From NCBI GenBank assembly GCA_037447655.1, contig JBBHKE010000377.1, positions 23,858-44,592 on the forward strand: a stretch of 20,735 nucleotides of DNA, written 5' to 3'. Origin of the DNA: Zygnema cylindricum (Eukaryota; Streptophyta; Zygnematophyceae; Zygnematales; Zygnemataceae). How positions within the stretch are numbered: position 1 is the first letter of the stretch; each line of letters opens with the position of its first letter. Positions 1-7,908 of this stretch are shown here, piece by piece. The notes beneath the pieces are model-generated. The model made no database searches, was not told where the DNA came from, and was given only the letters and a program-made list of their open reading frames with translations. A program made the position numbers and the translations under genes.

Positions 1-144
1 TAATTTAAAAAAGAAAACAAATAGAAAAAGGAAAAAAAAAGAAGAACCAAAAAAAGAAGAAGAAAAAAAAAGGAAAAAGATAAACAAAAGAAAAAATTTA
101 ATATAATTTTTTTTTTTTTAATAAAATGAGAAAAAAAAAAAAAG
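1..144. repeat. A-rich low-complexity sequence
   Basis: Nearly pure adenine with scattered G, including runs of A of 10 or more and one T run near 110-120. No coding sequence can be supported here. It leads directly into the dispersed repeat that starts at 145. Confidence 0.85.
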
Positions 145-354
145 TTGCATTTGTACTCAGCAACTCACAAACAAGACGATAAAGAGAGGTTTACTAGGAG
201 TGGAGGAGGAGGGGAGAGGGGGGGGGGGAAGGGAGGGGTAGGGAAGGAAGAGGGGAGGTGAAAATGGGGAATTAAAAGAAAAAAAAAGGATAGAAGTACG
301 AATACGAAAAATAAATATTATACATAAAAACAAACATATTTTAGAGTTGCCATG
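145..354 (+). repeat. Dispersed repeat, copy 1 (relative at 2741-2923)
   Basis: The order of motifs here recurs at 2741-2923: TTGCATTTGT after a poly-A stretch, then GACGATAAA-AGAGGTTT, a G-rich patch with GGGGAGG, GGTGAAAA-GGGG, an A run followed by AAGGATA, AAAAATAAAT, CATATTTT, and a closing GTYKCCATG. Individual motifs match well but lengths drift, so these are old copies of one repeat. No coding potential is apparent; a predicted minus-strand reading frame here is only the complement of the low-complexity sequence. Confidence 0.7.
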
Positions 355-639
355 TCCTCCCTCCATTCTCTTCCCTTCTTCTTTTCTCCTCCTCGCTACT
401 GATTCTATGCCCATCTTCATCAGTCTCTCCTTTTTCTCTCTTTGTCGATCTTCAATTTCATTCACTTCTTCAGCAATAATTTAAAAAAAATACAATTTTC
501 ACAATGTCATCAGTTCCGTTTCTGAGGAAATACGGAAAACATGGAACTACAGACTCAAGATATCGAGGGATCCTAAATCTCCAAATTTTCTCCATTTTCT
601 TTTTTTTGTTTTCTCTTTTCTTCATTTAGTCCATCGTCT
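355..639. other. Gene-free pyrimidine-rich stretch
   Basis: CT-rich sequence (CTCCATTCTCTTCCC-type) grading into the minisatellite that begins near 640. I see no gene, RNA or element boundary in it. Confidence 0.6.
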
Positions 640-1590
640 TCAATTTCTCTGTTTTAATTGTTTTCTTCATTTTCCCCATCTTGTCCATTTTCTCTACTTT
701 CTCCATTTTCTGCGTTTTCTTTTCTTACTACACTTTCAATTTTTTCCCGATTTCTCTGTTTTCTGCGTTTCTTTTTTTCCTCTCCTTTCCCATTTTCTCC
801 GTTTTCTGCGTTTCCTTTTTTGTCTCTATTTTCCCGATTTCTCCGTTTTTTGCATTTCTTTTTTTTTCTCTACTTTCCCGATTTCTCCAATTTTTGCGTT
901 CTGCTTCTTTTCTCCACTTTCCAGATTTCTCCTTTTTCTGCGTTTTGCTTCATTTCTCTACTTTCCCCGTTTCTCCGTTTTCTGCGTTTTCTTTTTATTT
1001 CTCTGCTTTCCAATTTTCTCCGTTTTTCGCGTTTTCTTTCTTTTCTTGCATTTTCTCTGGTTTTTGCGTTTTCTTTCTTTTTTCTACCATCCCGATTTCT
1101 CCGTTTTTTGCGCTTTCTTTTTTTCTCTACTTTCCCCATTTCTCCATTTTCTGCGTTTTGCTTCTATGTCTCTACTTTCCCGTTTTCTCCGTTTTCTGCG
1201 ATTCCTTTTTTTTCTCTACTTTCCTGATTTCTCTATTTTATGCGTTTCCTTTTTTTTTCTCTACTTTCCCATTTTCTTTGTTTTCTGCGTTTTCTTTTTT
1301 TCTCTACTTTCCCATTTTCTTTGTTTTCTGCGTTTCCTTCTTTTTCTCTACTTTCCAAATTTTTTCGTGTTTTTTTATTTGTCTCTACTTTCCCGATTTC
1401 TCCGATTTCTGAGTTTTTCTTTCTTTCTTTACTCTCCCGATTTCTTCGTTTTTTGCGTTTTTCTTACTTTTCTGTACTTTCCCATTTTCTCCGTTTTCAG
1501 AGTTTTCTTTTCTCTACTTTCCCATTTTCTCCGTTTTCCGCGTTTTCTTTCTTTTCTCCACTTTCCCATTTTCTCCATTTTCCGCTGCTG
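640..1590 (+). repeat. Pyrimidine-rich minisatellite, unit about 43 bp, about 22 units
   Basis: A degenerate tandem array. Each unit reads roughly TCTCTACTTTCCC, then GATTTCTCCG, TTTTCTGCGT and TTTCTTTTTT. Unit length drifts between about 40 and 46 bp because the T runs vary. The unit almost never contains a stop codon on the plus strand, so long overlapping Phe/Ser/Leu-rich reading frames appear in all three frames. This is a by-product of composition and not evidence of a protein. The CpG in TGCGT and TCCG is well kept in many units. Confidence 0.9.
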
Positions 1591-1955
1591 ATTTACCGCT
1601 TACCCATAGTCCTCCTTGTACCACTTTTTCCAAGATTTTTATGAAACATGGAATTATTTGCATTTCAATTTTCCTAAATTTTGGTTTAGAAGCGATTGTT
1701 TTGAGAAATTGGTTCCAGTTTTTGAAAAATCTCTACTTTTGAAGGTAATCCCTCTTCAGTATGAAAGTTTTTTAAAGTAATTAAGGTTTTGCAGTCACTA
1801 AAGACCCAAAAAAAACTTTAAAGGGGAAGCTTTAAAAAACGACAAGTTTTCAAATATCATTTGCGGCTATCTTGGGGTAATGAATAGGGATTTTTACGGT
1901 TGTTGGGAGTATATAGAGTTTTCACATGCTTTTAAGTTTTATTTGCGGTAGGATG
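1591..1955. other. Gene-free AT-rich stretch
   Basis: Unique-looking AT-rich sequence. I see no reading frame, RNA or repeat structure that I can support. Confidence 0.5.
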
Positions 1956-2065
1956 TTTAAAGGGTTCCAGAGAATTTTAGGGTTTTTAATTTTTTAGGAT
2001 TAGAAGAATTTTAGGGTTTATTGATGTTTAGGGTTTGGAGTGTTTAAGGTTTGTAAAGGTTTTCA
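1956..2065 (+). repeat. Degenerate plant-type telomere-like patch (TTTAGGG)
   Basis: TTTAGGGTTT occurs three times within about 60 bp (near 1976, 2010 and 2025), with degenerate relatives such as TTTAAAGGG, TTTTTAGGA and TTTAAGGTTT around them. The density is well above chance for a 7-mer. It could be a decayed interstitial telomeric repeat or simply a telo-box-rich sequence. The complementary form occurs at about 3985-4080. Confidence 0.5.
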
Positions 2066-2104
2066 GGGAAAAGAGACAAGGGGCACCAGATTTTCGGCAT
2101 GCGA

Positions 2105-2365
2105 AAATTGATGAAGTGGGGAAGGGAGAGAGGGAGAGAGAGAGGAGGAATGAGTGAGAGAGCAGGGAGAGAGGGCGAGGAGGGAGATTGAGGGTACAGT
2201 GGTGAATGGCGAAAGGCGAAAAGGGGGCAAGGGATTTGGGAAGAGGGAGACAAGTAGAGTGAGCCGGGGAGAGGGAGAGATGGGGGGGGAGAGAAGGAGA
2301 GGGGGAACGAGAGGTAGGAGGCAGAGGAGGGAAGGGCAAGAAAGAGGGCGGGGGAGAAGGTATCT
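2105..2365 (+). repeat. Purine (GA) tract
   Basis: About 260 bp almost entirely of G and A on the plus strand (GGGAGAGAGGGAGAGAGAG type), broken by rare C and T. Reading frames on either strand are Arg/Gly/Glu-rich or Pro/Ser/Leu-rich by composition alone. Confidence 0.85.
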
Positions 2366-2740
2366 GTCAAATTACTGCTATATGGACAACATTTAACGAT
2401 AATTATGATTTTTTAGACTGCGAATATTAGAAACGCTATGAAATATTTTAGTTTAAGCTTTGAATTGATTATAAACTAAACAAAAAACGTGATTACCTCA
2501 ATAAAAGAGTGGATAGTATCGGTAAAAGCGGTAAATCAAGGTCCACCGGTTTACGTAAAAAAGTAACATTCTGCAAAAAAATAAAAAAATAAATCGATAA
2601 ATAAATAAAGTACTCCAATAACTAGAGAATAAAAAAAAACTATATGGAGAAAAACAAATCACATGTGGAAAAAGACAATGCGGAATAAACAAATAAATAA
2701 AAGACTAAAAAAAAAAAAAAAAAAAAGAAAAGGAAAAAAA
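2366..2740. other. Gene-free AT-rich stretch
   Basis: AT-rich sequence with A runs (for example about 22 A near 2706-2726). Nothing coding or structural could be supported. Confidence 0.5.
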
Positions 2741-2923
2741 TTGCATTTGTCATAATCATCTGCCAAATGAGACGATAAAAAGAGGTTTGCTAGGGAGGGG
2801 GGGAGGGATGGGAGGGGAGGAGGTGAAAAGGGGGATTTAAAAAAAAAAAAGGATATCTATAAGCAATAATAAGAAAAATAAATAAATCTATGGTAAAAAG
2901 GCATATTTTTCTGAAGTCTCCAT
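2741..2923 (+). repeat. Dispersed repeat, copy 2 (relative at 145-354)
   Basis: Shares the ordered motifs of 145-354: TTGCATTTGT, GAGACGATAAA-AGAGGTTT, a GGGGAGG patch, GGTGAAAAGGGG, an A run with AAGGATA, AAAAATAAAT, and CATATTTT leading to CTCCATGG. It is followed within 80 bp by 26 consecutive A (3000-3025). A poly-A retroposon origin is possible, but copy 1 has no matching tail. Confidence 0.7.
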
Positions 2924-2999
2924 GGTATCCAAGGAGGCCTTACCTCCGGCGTCCGATCATCCGTCCCCTGTCTCCTATCCAGCAGAAACACCTGCCCGG

Positions 3000-3025
<26 letters not shown>
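3000..3025 (+). repeat. Poly-A run of 26
   Basis: Uninterrupted adenine run after a short CG-containing segment (2930-2999). It may be the tail of a retroposed transcript or plain slippage. No target-site duplication was recognised. Confidence 0.9.
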
Positions 3026-3030
<5 letters not shown>

Positions 3031-3175
3031 CACATAAAAAAAGAGTAACTATCGTCGGAAAAAAGGGACGCACCAGAAATGATCAATTGACACAAAATAA
3101 ATGTTTTTCCTTGAATCGACGGCCCATAACATTTGCATTCCACAGTATTACAATTAACTGACAGTCATTGGACAC

Positions 3176-3340
3176 AGCGAAAAAAATAAAATCGGCAAAA
3201 GAAAACATTCGACAGAAGTAAAACCAGCAAAAGAAAAAAATCAGCAAATGAAAACAATCGACAAAAGTAAAACCGGCGAAAGAAAAAAATCGGCAAAAGA
3301 AAACATTCGACAAAAATAAAATCAGCAAATGAAATAAATC
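3176..3340 (+). repeat. A-rich minisatellite, 49-bp unit built of three 16-17 bp subunits
   Basis: About 3.3 units. Each 49-bp unit contains three subunits of 16, 16 and 17 bp whose cores are A-runs followed by CCRGC, TCRGC and TCGAC, then AAAWGA. The second and third subunits carry a recurring CGACAAAAGT or CGGCAAAAG core. This is a higher-order repeat. The minus-strand Phe-rich reading frames it generates are compositional. Confidence 0.8.
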
Positions 3341-3984
3341 TGGAGGACGTGGAAAAGAAAGTTTCGAGTCGAAACATCTGAAAAGTTTTGGTAATTTACT
3401 TCGACACCTTTCTTCCCTCGATAATGTAGTCCTGACAGAAAGCCGATTTGAAGTTAGAGTTCCGGTTTCGTCGGAACACAAAATATCCCTTCCCGCCCAT
3501 TTTTTTTTATTGCGGTGGTTTTTTTCGGGTTAACGACAACTCTCTGCAAAGGAGAAAGAAAAAAAGAAACACGAAAAAAAATACACAAAAATAAAAGACA
3601 CGCGAAGAAAAAGAGGGAAAAAGGTTAATAAAAAGCGAGAGAGATTGGAAGCCGGTTAAAAAAAAGGACGGAAAGAGATCGATGGGAAAGATGAAATTTT
3701 GAAAGAAACAGAGAAACCGAGAAAATCGAAATTCTTTAAATTTTGAATTCTAAAACAAACACGGCTCGCTTGAACGCTTTATCGAGTTTTCCGAGCCTTC
3801 AAGATTTGGGTTTTACCCCGGATTCGGAAACTTTATAATAAGAAAATTATTATTACACAATCTCATAATTTTCTGAGTTTTCCCAAGGTTCGCAGGCTCT
3901 CCTTGAGTTTTCCTCGAATTTTCTTCGATTTTTCTTCGATTTTTTCAAAGATATATTCAGTGTTTTCGCGGGTTTCATAGGAAA
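3341..3984. other. Gene-free stretch
   Basis: Mixed sequence: A-rich at 3540-3740, then T-rich with TTTTCNTCGAATTTTCTTCGATTTTTCTTC-like near-repeats (split motif) at about 3910-3950. No gene, RNA or element ends were recognised. Confidence 0.5.
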
Positions 3985-4080
3985 AACTCTAAAAAGACCC
4001 TCAAAAATCCTAAAACAACCTATAAAAAGCCTTAAAAAAACCATAAAAAACCCTTACAAGCCCTAAAATAACCCTAAAGA
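3985..4080 (-). repeat. Degenerate telomere-like tandem patch (CCCTAAA)
   Basis: Short units of about 10-13 bp beginning with CC(C/A)TAAAA-like cores follow each other from about 3990. CCCTAAA is exact at 4061-4067 and 4072-4078. This is the complement of the TTTAGGG patch at 1956-2065, so the two patches point towards each other. Confidence 0.5.
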
Positions 4081-4123
4081 ACACTACACACCTTTCCGTT
4101 CTATTTCTACATGCATACATTTC

Positions 4124-4146
4124 CTGTGTGTGTGTGTATATATATG
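4124..4146 (+). repeat. TG/TA dinucleotide microsatellite
   Basis: (TG)n followed by (TA)n, about 22 bp in total. Confidence 0.85.
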
Positions 4147-4257
4147 CAGGAAAAAAAAAATCAAAATAATCCCAAAAATAACCAGAATTTCATAGAAAAT
4201 ATCATCTCTCTCTCCGCCCGGAGTAAATCCCATTTGAATCCATTTACCACCCTTTAC

Positions 4258-4312
4258 TCCCCCTTTAACACCCCCCCACCCCTCCTCTCCTCCTCCTCCC
4301 CCCTTACCCCCC
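4258..4312 (-). repeat. C-rich tract facing a G-rich tract
   Basis: Plus-strand C/T-rich sequence (CCCCCCCACCCCTCC type). It is followed after about 30 bp by the G/A-rich array starting at 4337, so the purine strand switches near 4320. The two sides could pair (CTCC...TTACCCC with GGGGTAGAGGGGAG). Confidence 0.6.
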
Positions 4313-4336
4313 AAGGTGGTACCTCCTCAAAGCCTG

Positions 4337-4510
4337 GGTTTTAAGGGGTAGAGGGGAGATATAGGGGAGGTAGTGGGAGAGAAAGGGGGTAGGAGGGGAG
4401 AAATGGGGTAGAGGGAGAGAAATAGGGGGGGTAGAGGGAGAGAAATGAGGGGTAGAGGGAGAGAAATGAGGGGTAGAGGGAGAGAAATGAGGGGTAGAGG
4501 GAGGGAAATG
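4337..4510 (+). repeat. G-rich minisatellite, 21-23 bp unit, block 1
   Basis: Tandem units of the form TAGAGGGAGAGAAATGAGGGG (split TAGAGGG / AGAGAAAT / GAGGGG). The regular part at 4435-4500 has a 21-bp period. The same unit resumes at 4648 after about 135 bp of T-rich spacer. Pro/Leu/Ser-rich frames on the minus strand (ISLPLPPLFLSLYP-like) are the translated repeat. Confidence 0.85.
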
Positions 4511-4647
4511 AGTTCACAAATTTTCTTTCGCAATTTTTTGGTTTTTTTTTTTCAATCTTTACGGCATTGATTTCGTTGTTTTTTTTTTTATTATTTTTTT
4601 TTATTGGGGGGGGGGGTTGGTTGAACCTCCTAGAACTTGTTTTCCGG

Positions 4648-4815
4648 GGGGTAGAGGGAGAGAAATAGGGGGGGTAGAGGGAGAGAAATAGGGGGGGTAG
4701 AGGGAGAGAAATAGGGGGGGTAGAGGGAGAGAAATAGGGGGGGTAGAGGAGAGAAATGAGGGGGTAGAGGGAGAGAAATGAGGGGTAGAGGAGAGAAATG
4801 AGGGGGTAGAGAAAT
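4648..4815 (+). repeat. G-rich minisatellite, 21-23 bp unit, block 2
   Basis: Same unit as 4337-4510. Most copies here end in a run of seven G, giving a 23-bp period. G runs of four to seven at regular spacing make it a strong candidate for G-quadruplex formation on the plus strand. Confidence 0.85.
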
Positions 4816-4961
4816 GGGGTAATTTTTGAAAAACAATGTAGAAACGGAAACAAAGAAAAGTTTTGGATTTTTTTGGTATTTAAAGTTTTATTCGATTTTC
4901 TTTTTATGGAAACTTTTTGGAGTTTTATATTTTTGTAAAATGACCCGAGAGATTGTTTTGG

Positions 4962-5110
4962 GAGGGAAAGAGAGGGGAGAGGGGGAGAGGGGGAGAGAGG
5001 GAGAGGGGGAGAGGGGAGAGGGGGAGAGGAGGAGAGAGGGGGAAGGGGGGGAGGGGGGAAAGGGGGGAGGGAACGAGGGGAGAGGGGAGAGGGGAGAGGG
5101 AGAGAAAAAG
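4962..5110 (+). repeat. Purine (GGGGAGA) tract
   Basis: About 150 bp of GGGAGAGGGGGAGAG-type sequence with no C or T for long stretches. Very similar in texture to 7909-8131. Confidence 0.85.
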
Positions 5111-5160
5111 CGAAAATGGAAGCAAAGAGGCTGGAAGGAATAAAAAAATTGAAAATCCAT

Positions 5161-5536
5161 GCCTCCATCATAACTTCCGTACATGTTTATCCGTACACAC
5201 GTAAGCTTTACTGTACTTTCTCGTCATTTCCTCCAATCACGGCGCAGAGCGGCAGATGTGCACTTTCTTTCGTACGTCCCTCCGTACACCAAACTGCTTC
5301 GTCACCTGCCAAACATGTACGGAAGTCTACGCTTTCGTAGACCAATATTTTGAAAACTAACCGGGAATTCCGGAAGCCATCGCGGCCGTCCGTACCATCG
5401 TACTGATGTACGTCTACGGTCCAATAGAACGTTTGCCTGGTTGCCCAAGTATACACGTTCGTCCATCCGTACAAATAGTCGTACTCTTTTATTTCGTGCG
5501 TACTTTCCCATAAAGGGAGTCGTAGTTAACTAATTA
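5161..5536. other. GTAC-rich, gene-free stretch
   Basis: The tetramer GTAC occurs 12 times between 5177 and 5512, where about 1.3 would be expected by chance, mostly within YCCGTAC or TCGTAC. Two more follow by 5630. Open frames on the minus strand in this stretch have no recognisable protein features. GTAC is the core of the copper-response element bound by SBP-domain factors in green algae and plants. A regulatory role here is only a possibility, because GTAC is also abundant in other parts of the window. Confidence 0.6.
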
Positions 5537-6283
5537 CTAAGGGTGAACCTCCATCAGGCGAAAAGTGGGGCTCATTGCTGGAAAAAAGTGCATTTTCGTA
5601 CAAATCCAGCTCATTTTCGTACAGGGACGTATTGTTTTTTTTATTTATTTTATAAAACATCATTACTGGAGATTCGTCAAGATTATCCAAACTTTTGGGC
5701 GACAACGTCGACCGTCCGATTATGTGTTTTCGAAGCAAGCGGTCACTTCGTCCAGTGATTAATTACTCTCCTCAGGGAGGAGACTAGCCAATCACCGGAC
5801 GTGTAAAATGTTTACGCGTGGAAAAGTGACGTACGAGCCGCGCGCCTTCGGACAGGCGGGAATCAGATCCGACAAAAACCACCAAAAAAAAGTTTGTTGA
5901 AGAATGTGTCGTGACGCCTCCACCACCATCCATCGTCATTCGGAATTTGTTGCGCCTGCTTTCTTCAAATTTCCTATTTGGTTCTGAAATTTTATTTTCG
6001 ACTGATATCTAAAACCGTTGATACAACGACAAAACAGGAACGTACAAACTGCACATTCCCGTAATTTTGTTTTGCGGCTGGTTGTACGGATACGACTAGA
6101 TATTTCGCTTTTAGAATCTTGACGACGCTCGCTGTAAGAACAGGAATCTACGTGCATCCAATCGAAGGAAAACACGTCCACGATAGATTCCTTGATGACA
6201 CGACCTGATGGAGAAGTGAACAAAATTTTACGTAAACGTATTTGTACAATTACTGTCGGCGCCTGATGGAGAAGCGGCCTAAG
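5537..6283. mobile_element. Putative non-autonomous DNA transposon with inverted ends
   Basis: The left end (5537-5560, CTAAGG...CTCCATCAGGCG) and the reverse complement of the right end (6260-6283) match at about 18 of 24 positions, with a perfect 12-bp core CTCCATCAGGCG. A second copy of the right-end core (CCTGATGGAGAAG) sits 58 bp further in at 6204-6216. A third relative of the end lies at 10699-10732 on the minus strand and matches the left end for over 30 bp with few differences. CTAAG is present at both boundaries and may be a target-site duplication or part of the termini. No transposase is recognisable in the interior. Superfamily not assigned. Confidence 0.5.
5755..5795 (+). other. 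Stem-loop inside the inverted-end element
   Basis: CTCCTC and GGAGGAG pair around an AG centre, with an outer GTGATT/AATCAC pair. Its function is unknown. Confidence 0.4.
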
Positions 6284-6284
6284 T

Positions 6285-6748
6285 CGATAATTTGAATGTA
6301 CTTCATGTTTGTCGTCGAGTTAACGAATTTTGGCGTTTTTCTTTTTCGACCCCCGGGCAAAAGAATCTAGCCCGTCAAAAAACTTCATCAAAAATCACAT
6401 CACGAGTGGATTTCAAGGAAAGTCTCACCCCAAACAACGAATGAATAACGGCCGACGCACGCGCTACACGCTTAGAAAATTTTAGGACGATCAAAATAAA
6501 AGAAAAATGTCGCTTTGCGACCTGTACCAAATGTCACGGTCAACATTGCGATGTCACGTGATGTCGCGGGAGTTGTTTTACCACCATTTGCCATTGTAGA
6601 CGTGTACATCCGTCGTAGTTTTGCGTACGTCATCATTCATAGTAGGTTCCGTAGTCGTTTACAATCGTCGCAAGTTGTACACACATCTAAACCCGTCACA
6701 TTCCAAAGATCCGATTTCATTTTCGCACATTGGGAACGCTATTCAAAG
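6285..6748 (+). repeat. Diverged partial copy of the Harbinger-like element
   Basis: Homologous in order to 12054-12804. Shared stretches include CATGTTTGTCGTC, TTTTGGCGTTTT, CCCCGGGCAA, CTTCATC-AAAATCAC, and later TAGACGTRTACA, CGTAGTCGT, CAAGTTGTAC and AAAGNTCCGATTTC. Both blocks are separated here by a shorter middle part than at 12257-12630. Its left edge abuts the inverted-end element that finishes at 6283, which suggests that element inserted into it or beside it. Its right edge stops just upstream of the LRR gene start. It carries no terminal repeats. Confidence 0.7.
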
Positions 6749-6770
6749 ATTGCCACCTGTCTTTCCTTTC

Positions 6771-6772
6771 AG
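6771..6772 (+). promoter_or_regulatory. Possible splice acceptor upstream of the LRR gene start
   Basis: CTGTCTTTCCTTTCAG is a good polypyrimidine tract plus CAG. It lies 25 bp before the candidate ATG at 6797, so a 5' UTR intron or an additional upstream exon is possible. Confidence 0.35.
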
Positions 6773-6796
6773 TGTGACGTGGCAACCCTGCAGCCC

Positions 6797-7442
6797 ATGG
6801 CGCCCACCATGGTCATCGCGACAGTGCTGATGTTGGTGTGCCACGTGGCACTCGTCATGGGATATTATTATGGAGTCATGCCGAAACCAGACAGTACGTT
6901 TTCTCCTCCTTTGACTTTCCTTTACTCTCTTATGTTGTGGAGTCTTGTGCAGTTATGTCCTCACACGTGCGAAACGTATCTTTAATTCGCTGCTCTGTCG
7001 CTTCTCTGTCGATCCTGCTGCTGCAGAGTCGGCTCTGGAGGCGGTGAAGGCGGCGATTGTGAACAAGGAGAACTTTCCCGAAATCACATGTGGTGGAGAT
7101 TATTTCACCTGCGATTATTCCGGTCGCGTGATTGGCATGTGAGTGATTATCGATGCGCGCAATCTCTGCTGTTATGATTCCACACTGAAATGCATACGGA
7201 ATCTCGCACTTAATTTCGCACTGAATTCCGATCCATAGGATGTGTGCAAGCTCTGCCATAATGCGCCCTCGAGTTCGATGAGACAAGATGGTCGGGGAGG
7301 GGGGAGAAGAATGAAGGAACTTCGTTTAAATTCCTTTGAGAGGGGGCTGCAGATGTATACCCAGCGCTCAATATTACGAGACATACGAACTACAAGGGAG
7401 CATTGCGCCGGAGATAGGCAACCTAACACGATTGAAATACTT
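6797..7442 (+). CDS. 5' part of a leucine-rich repeat protein gene (three exons, incomplete)
   Basis: Exons are predicted at 6797-6893, 7027-7138 and 7353-7442. Exon 1 encodes a hydrophobic N-terminus (TMVIATVLMLVCHVALVMG), a likely signal peptide. Exon 2, after the acceptor CTGCTGCTGCAG, gives KSALEAVKAAIVNKENFPE, then CGGDYFTC and SGRVIGI, which resembles the plant LRR N-terminal cap (AL..K..I, a cysteine pair, GRVI). Exon 3 gives ELQGSIAPEIGNLTRLKYL, a textbook extracellular plant LRR. Donors are GTACGTT, GTGAGT and GTGAGT. Introns are 133 and 214 bp, in phases 1 and 2, and all junctions keep frame. No later LRR or kinase exon is visible before or after the G-rich tracts at 7591-8131, so the gene is probably truncated. 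Alternatively its next exon lies beyond a repeat-filled intron. A receptor-like protein or kinase at the cell surface is the likeliest parent. Exon boundaries are read by eye. Confidence 0.72.
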
Positions 7443-7590
7443 GTGAGTGGACACCGGAATAGGGGATGCCTTTGTTGTAAGAAAATCAGGTTAGCAAAAC
7501 ATATAATTTCATTAAAAAGAAGACCAAAGATTTCATTTTACATTAGTTTCTCCATTTCATGTTATATGATTTTGTTCATCAAATTAGAGT

Positions 7591-7641
7591 GGGGGGGGGG
7601 GGGGGGGGGTTGGGAGAGGGATCGAAGTATAGGTGGTGGGG

Positions 7642-7678
<37 letters not shown>

Positions 7679-7685
7679 GGGGGGA
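7591..7685 (+). repeat. Poly-G tract
   Basis: Contains 19 consecutive G at 7591-7609 and 33 consecutive G at 7645-7677, separated by a short TTGGGAGAGGGATCG segment. It lies in the predicted intron or flank downstream of LRR exon 3. Such runs are prone to sequencing and assembly error, so the lengths are approximate. Confidence 0.9.
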
Positions 7686-7842
7686 GGGATGTCATAAGTT
7701 GTAAATGATACAAAATGGAACAAAAGAAGTTTTACCTTTTGGTATTTTTTGTCAATATTTGAGGGTTTTTTTTTTTGAAGTCATATGTAACAAAAAAATA
7801 ATTATTGAAGTCTACGTTTCACAATGGAAGAGGAGAAGTGAG

Positions 7843-7908
7843 AGGGTGGGGTGGGGTGGGGTGGGGTGGGTTGGGTTGGGGTGGGTTGGGGTGGGGTGGG
7901 GTGGGGGA
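7843..7908 (+). repeat. GGGGT/GGGTT tandem repeat
   Basis: GGGGT repeated about five times, then GGGTT/GGGGT variants, then GGGGT again. It resembles a G-quadruplex-forming tract. It grades directly into the GA tract that follows. Confidence 0.9.

Noticed and set aside
658-1644. Several long Phe/Ser-rich plus-strand reading frames
   Set aside because: They overlap in all three frames and are translations of the 43-bp minisatellite; the unit length is not a multiple of three and nothing resembles a protein family.
2028-2370. Pro/Ser/Leu-rich minus-strand and Arg/Gly-rich plus-strand frames
   Set aside because: Compositional products of the purine tract.
3160-3345. Regularly spaced repeats that might suggest CRISPR
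   Set aside because: The array is a contiguous 49-bp minisatellite with related subunits, not identical repeats separated by unique spacers, and the context is eukaryotic.
4327-5184. A minus-strand frame of up to 276 residues with repeated SLPLPPLF
   Set aside because: It is the translated G-rich minisatellite and GA tract read on the other strand; no start context, domain or intron signal.
5208-5511. Minus-strand frames of 69-88 residues
   Set aside because: They come from the GTAC-rich stretch and show no recognisable motif.
5936-6223. 95-residue minus-strand frame inside the inverted-end element
   Set aside because: Starts in the element terminus and shows no transposase signature; could be a remnant but cannot be supported.
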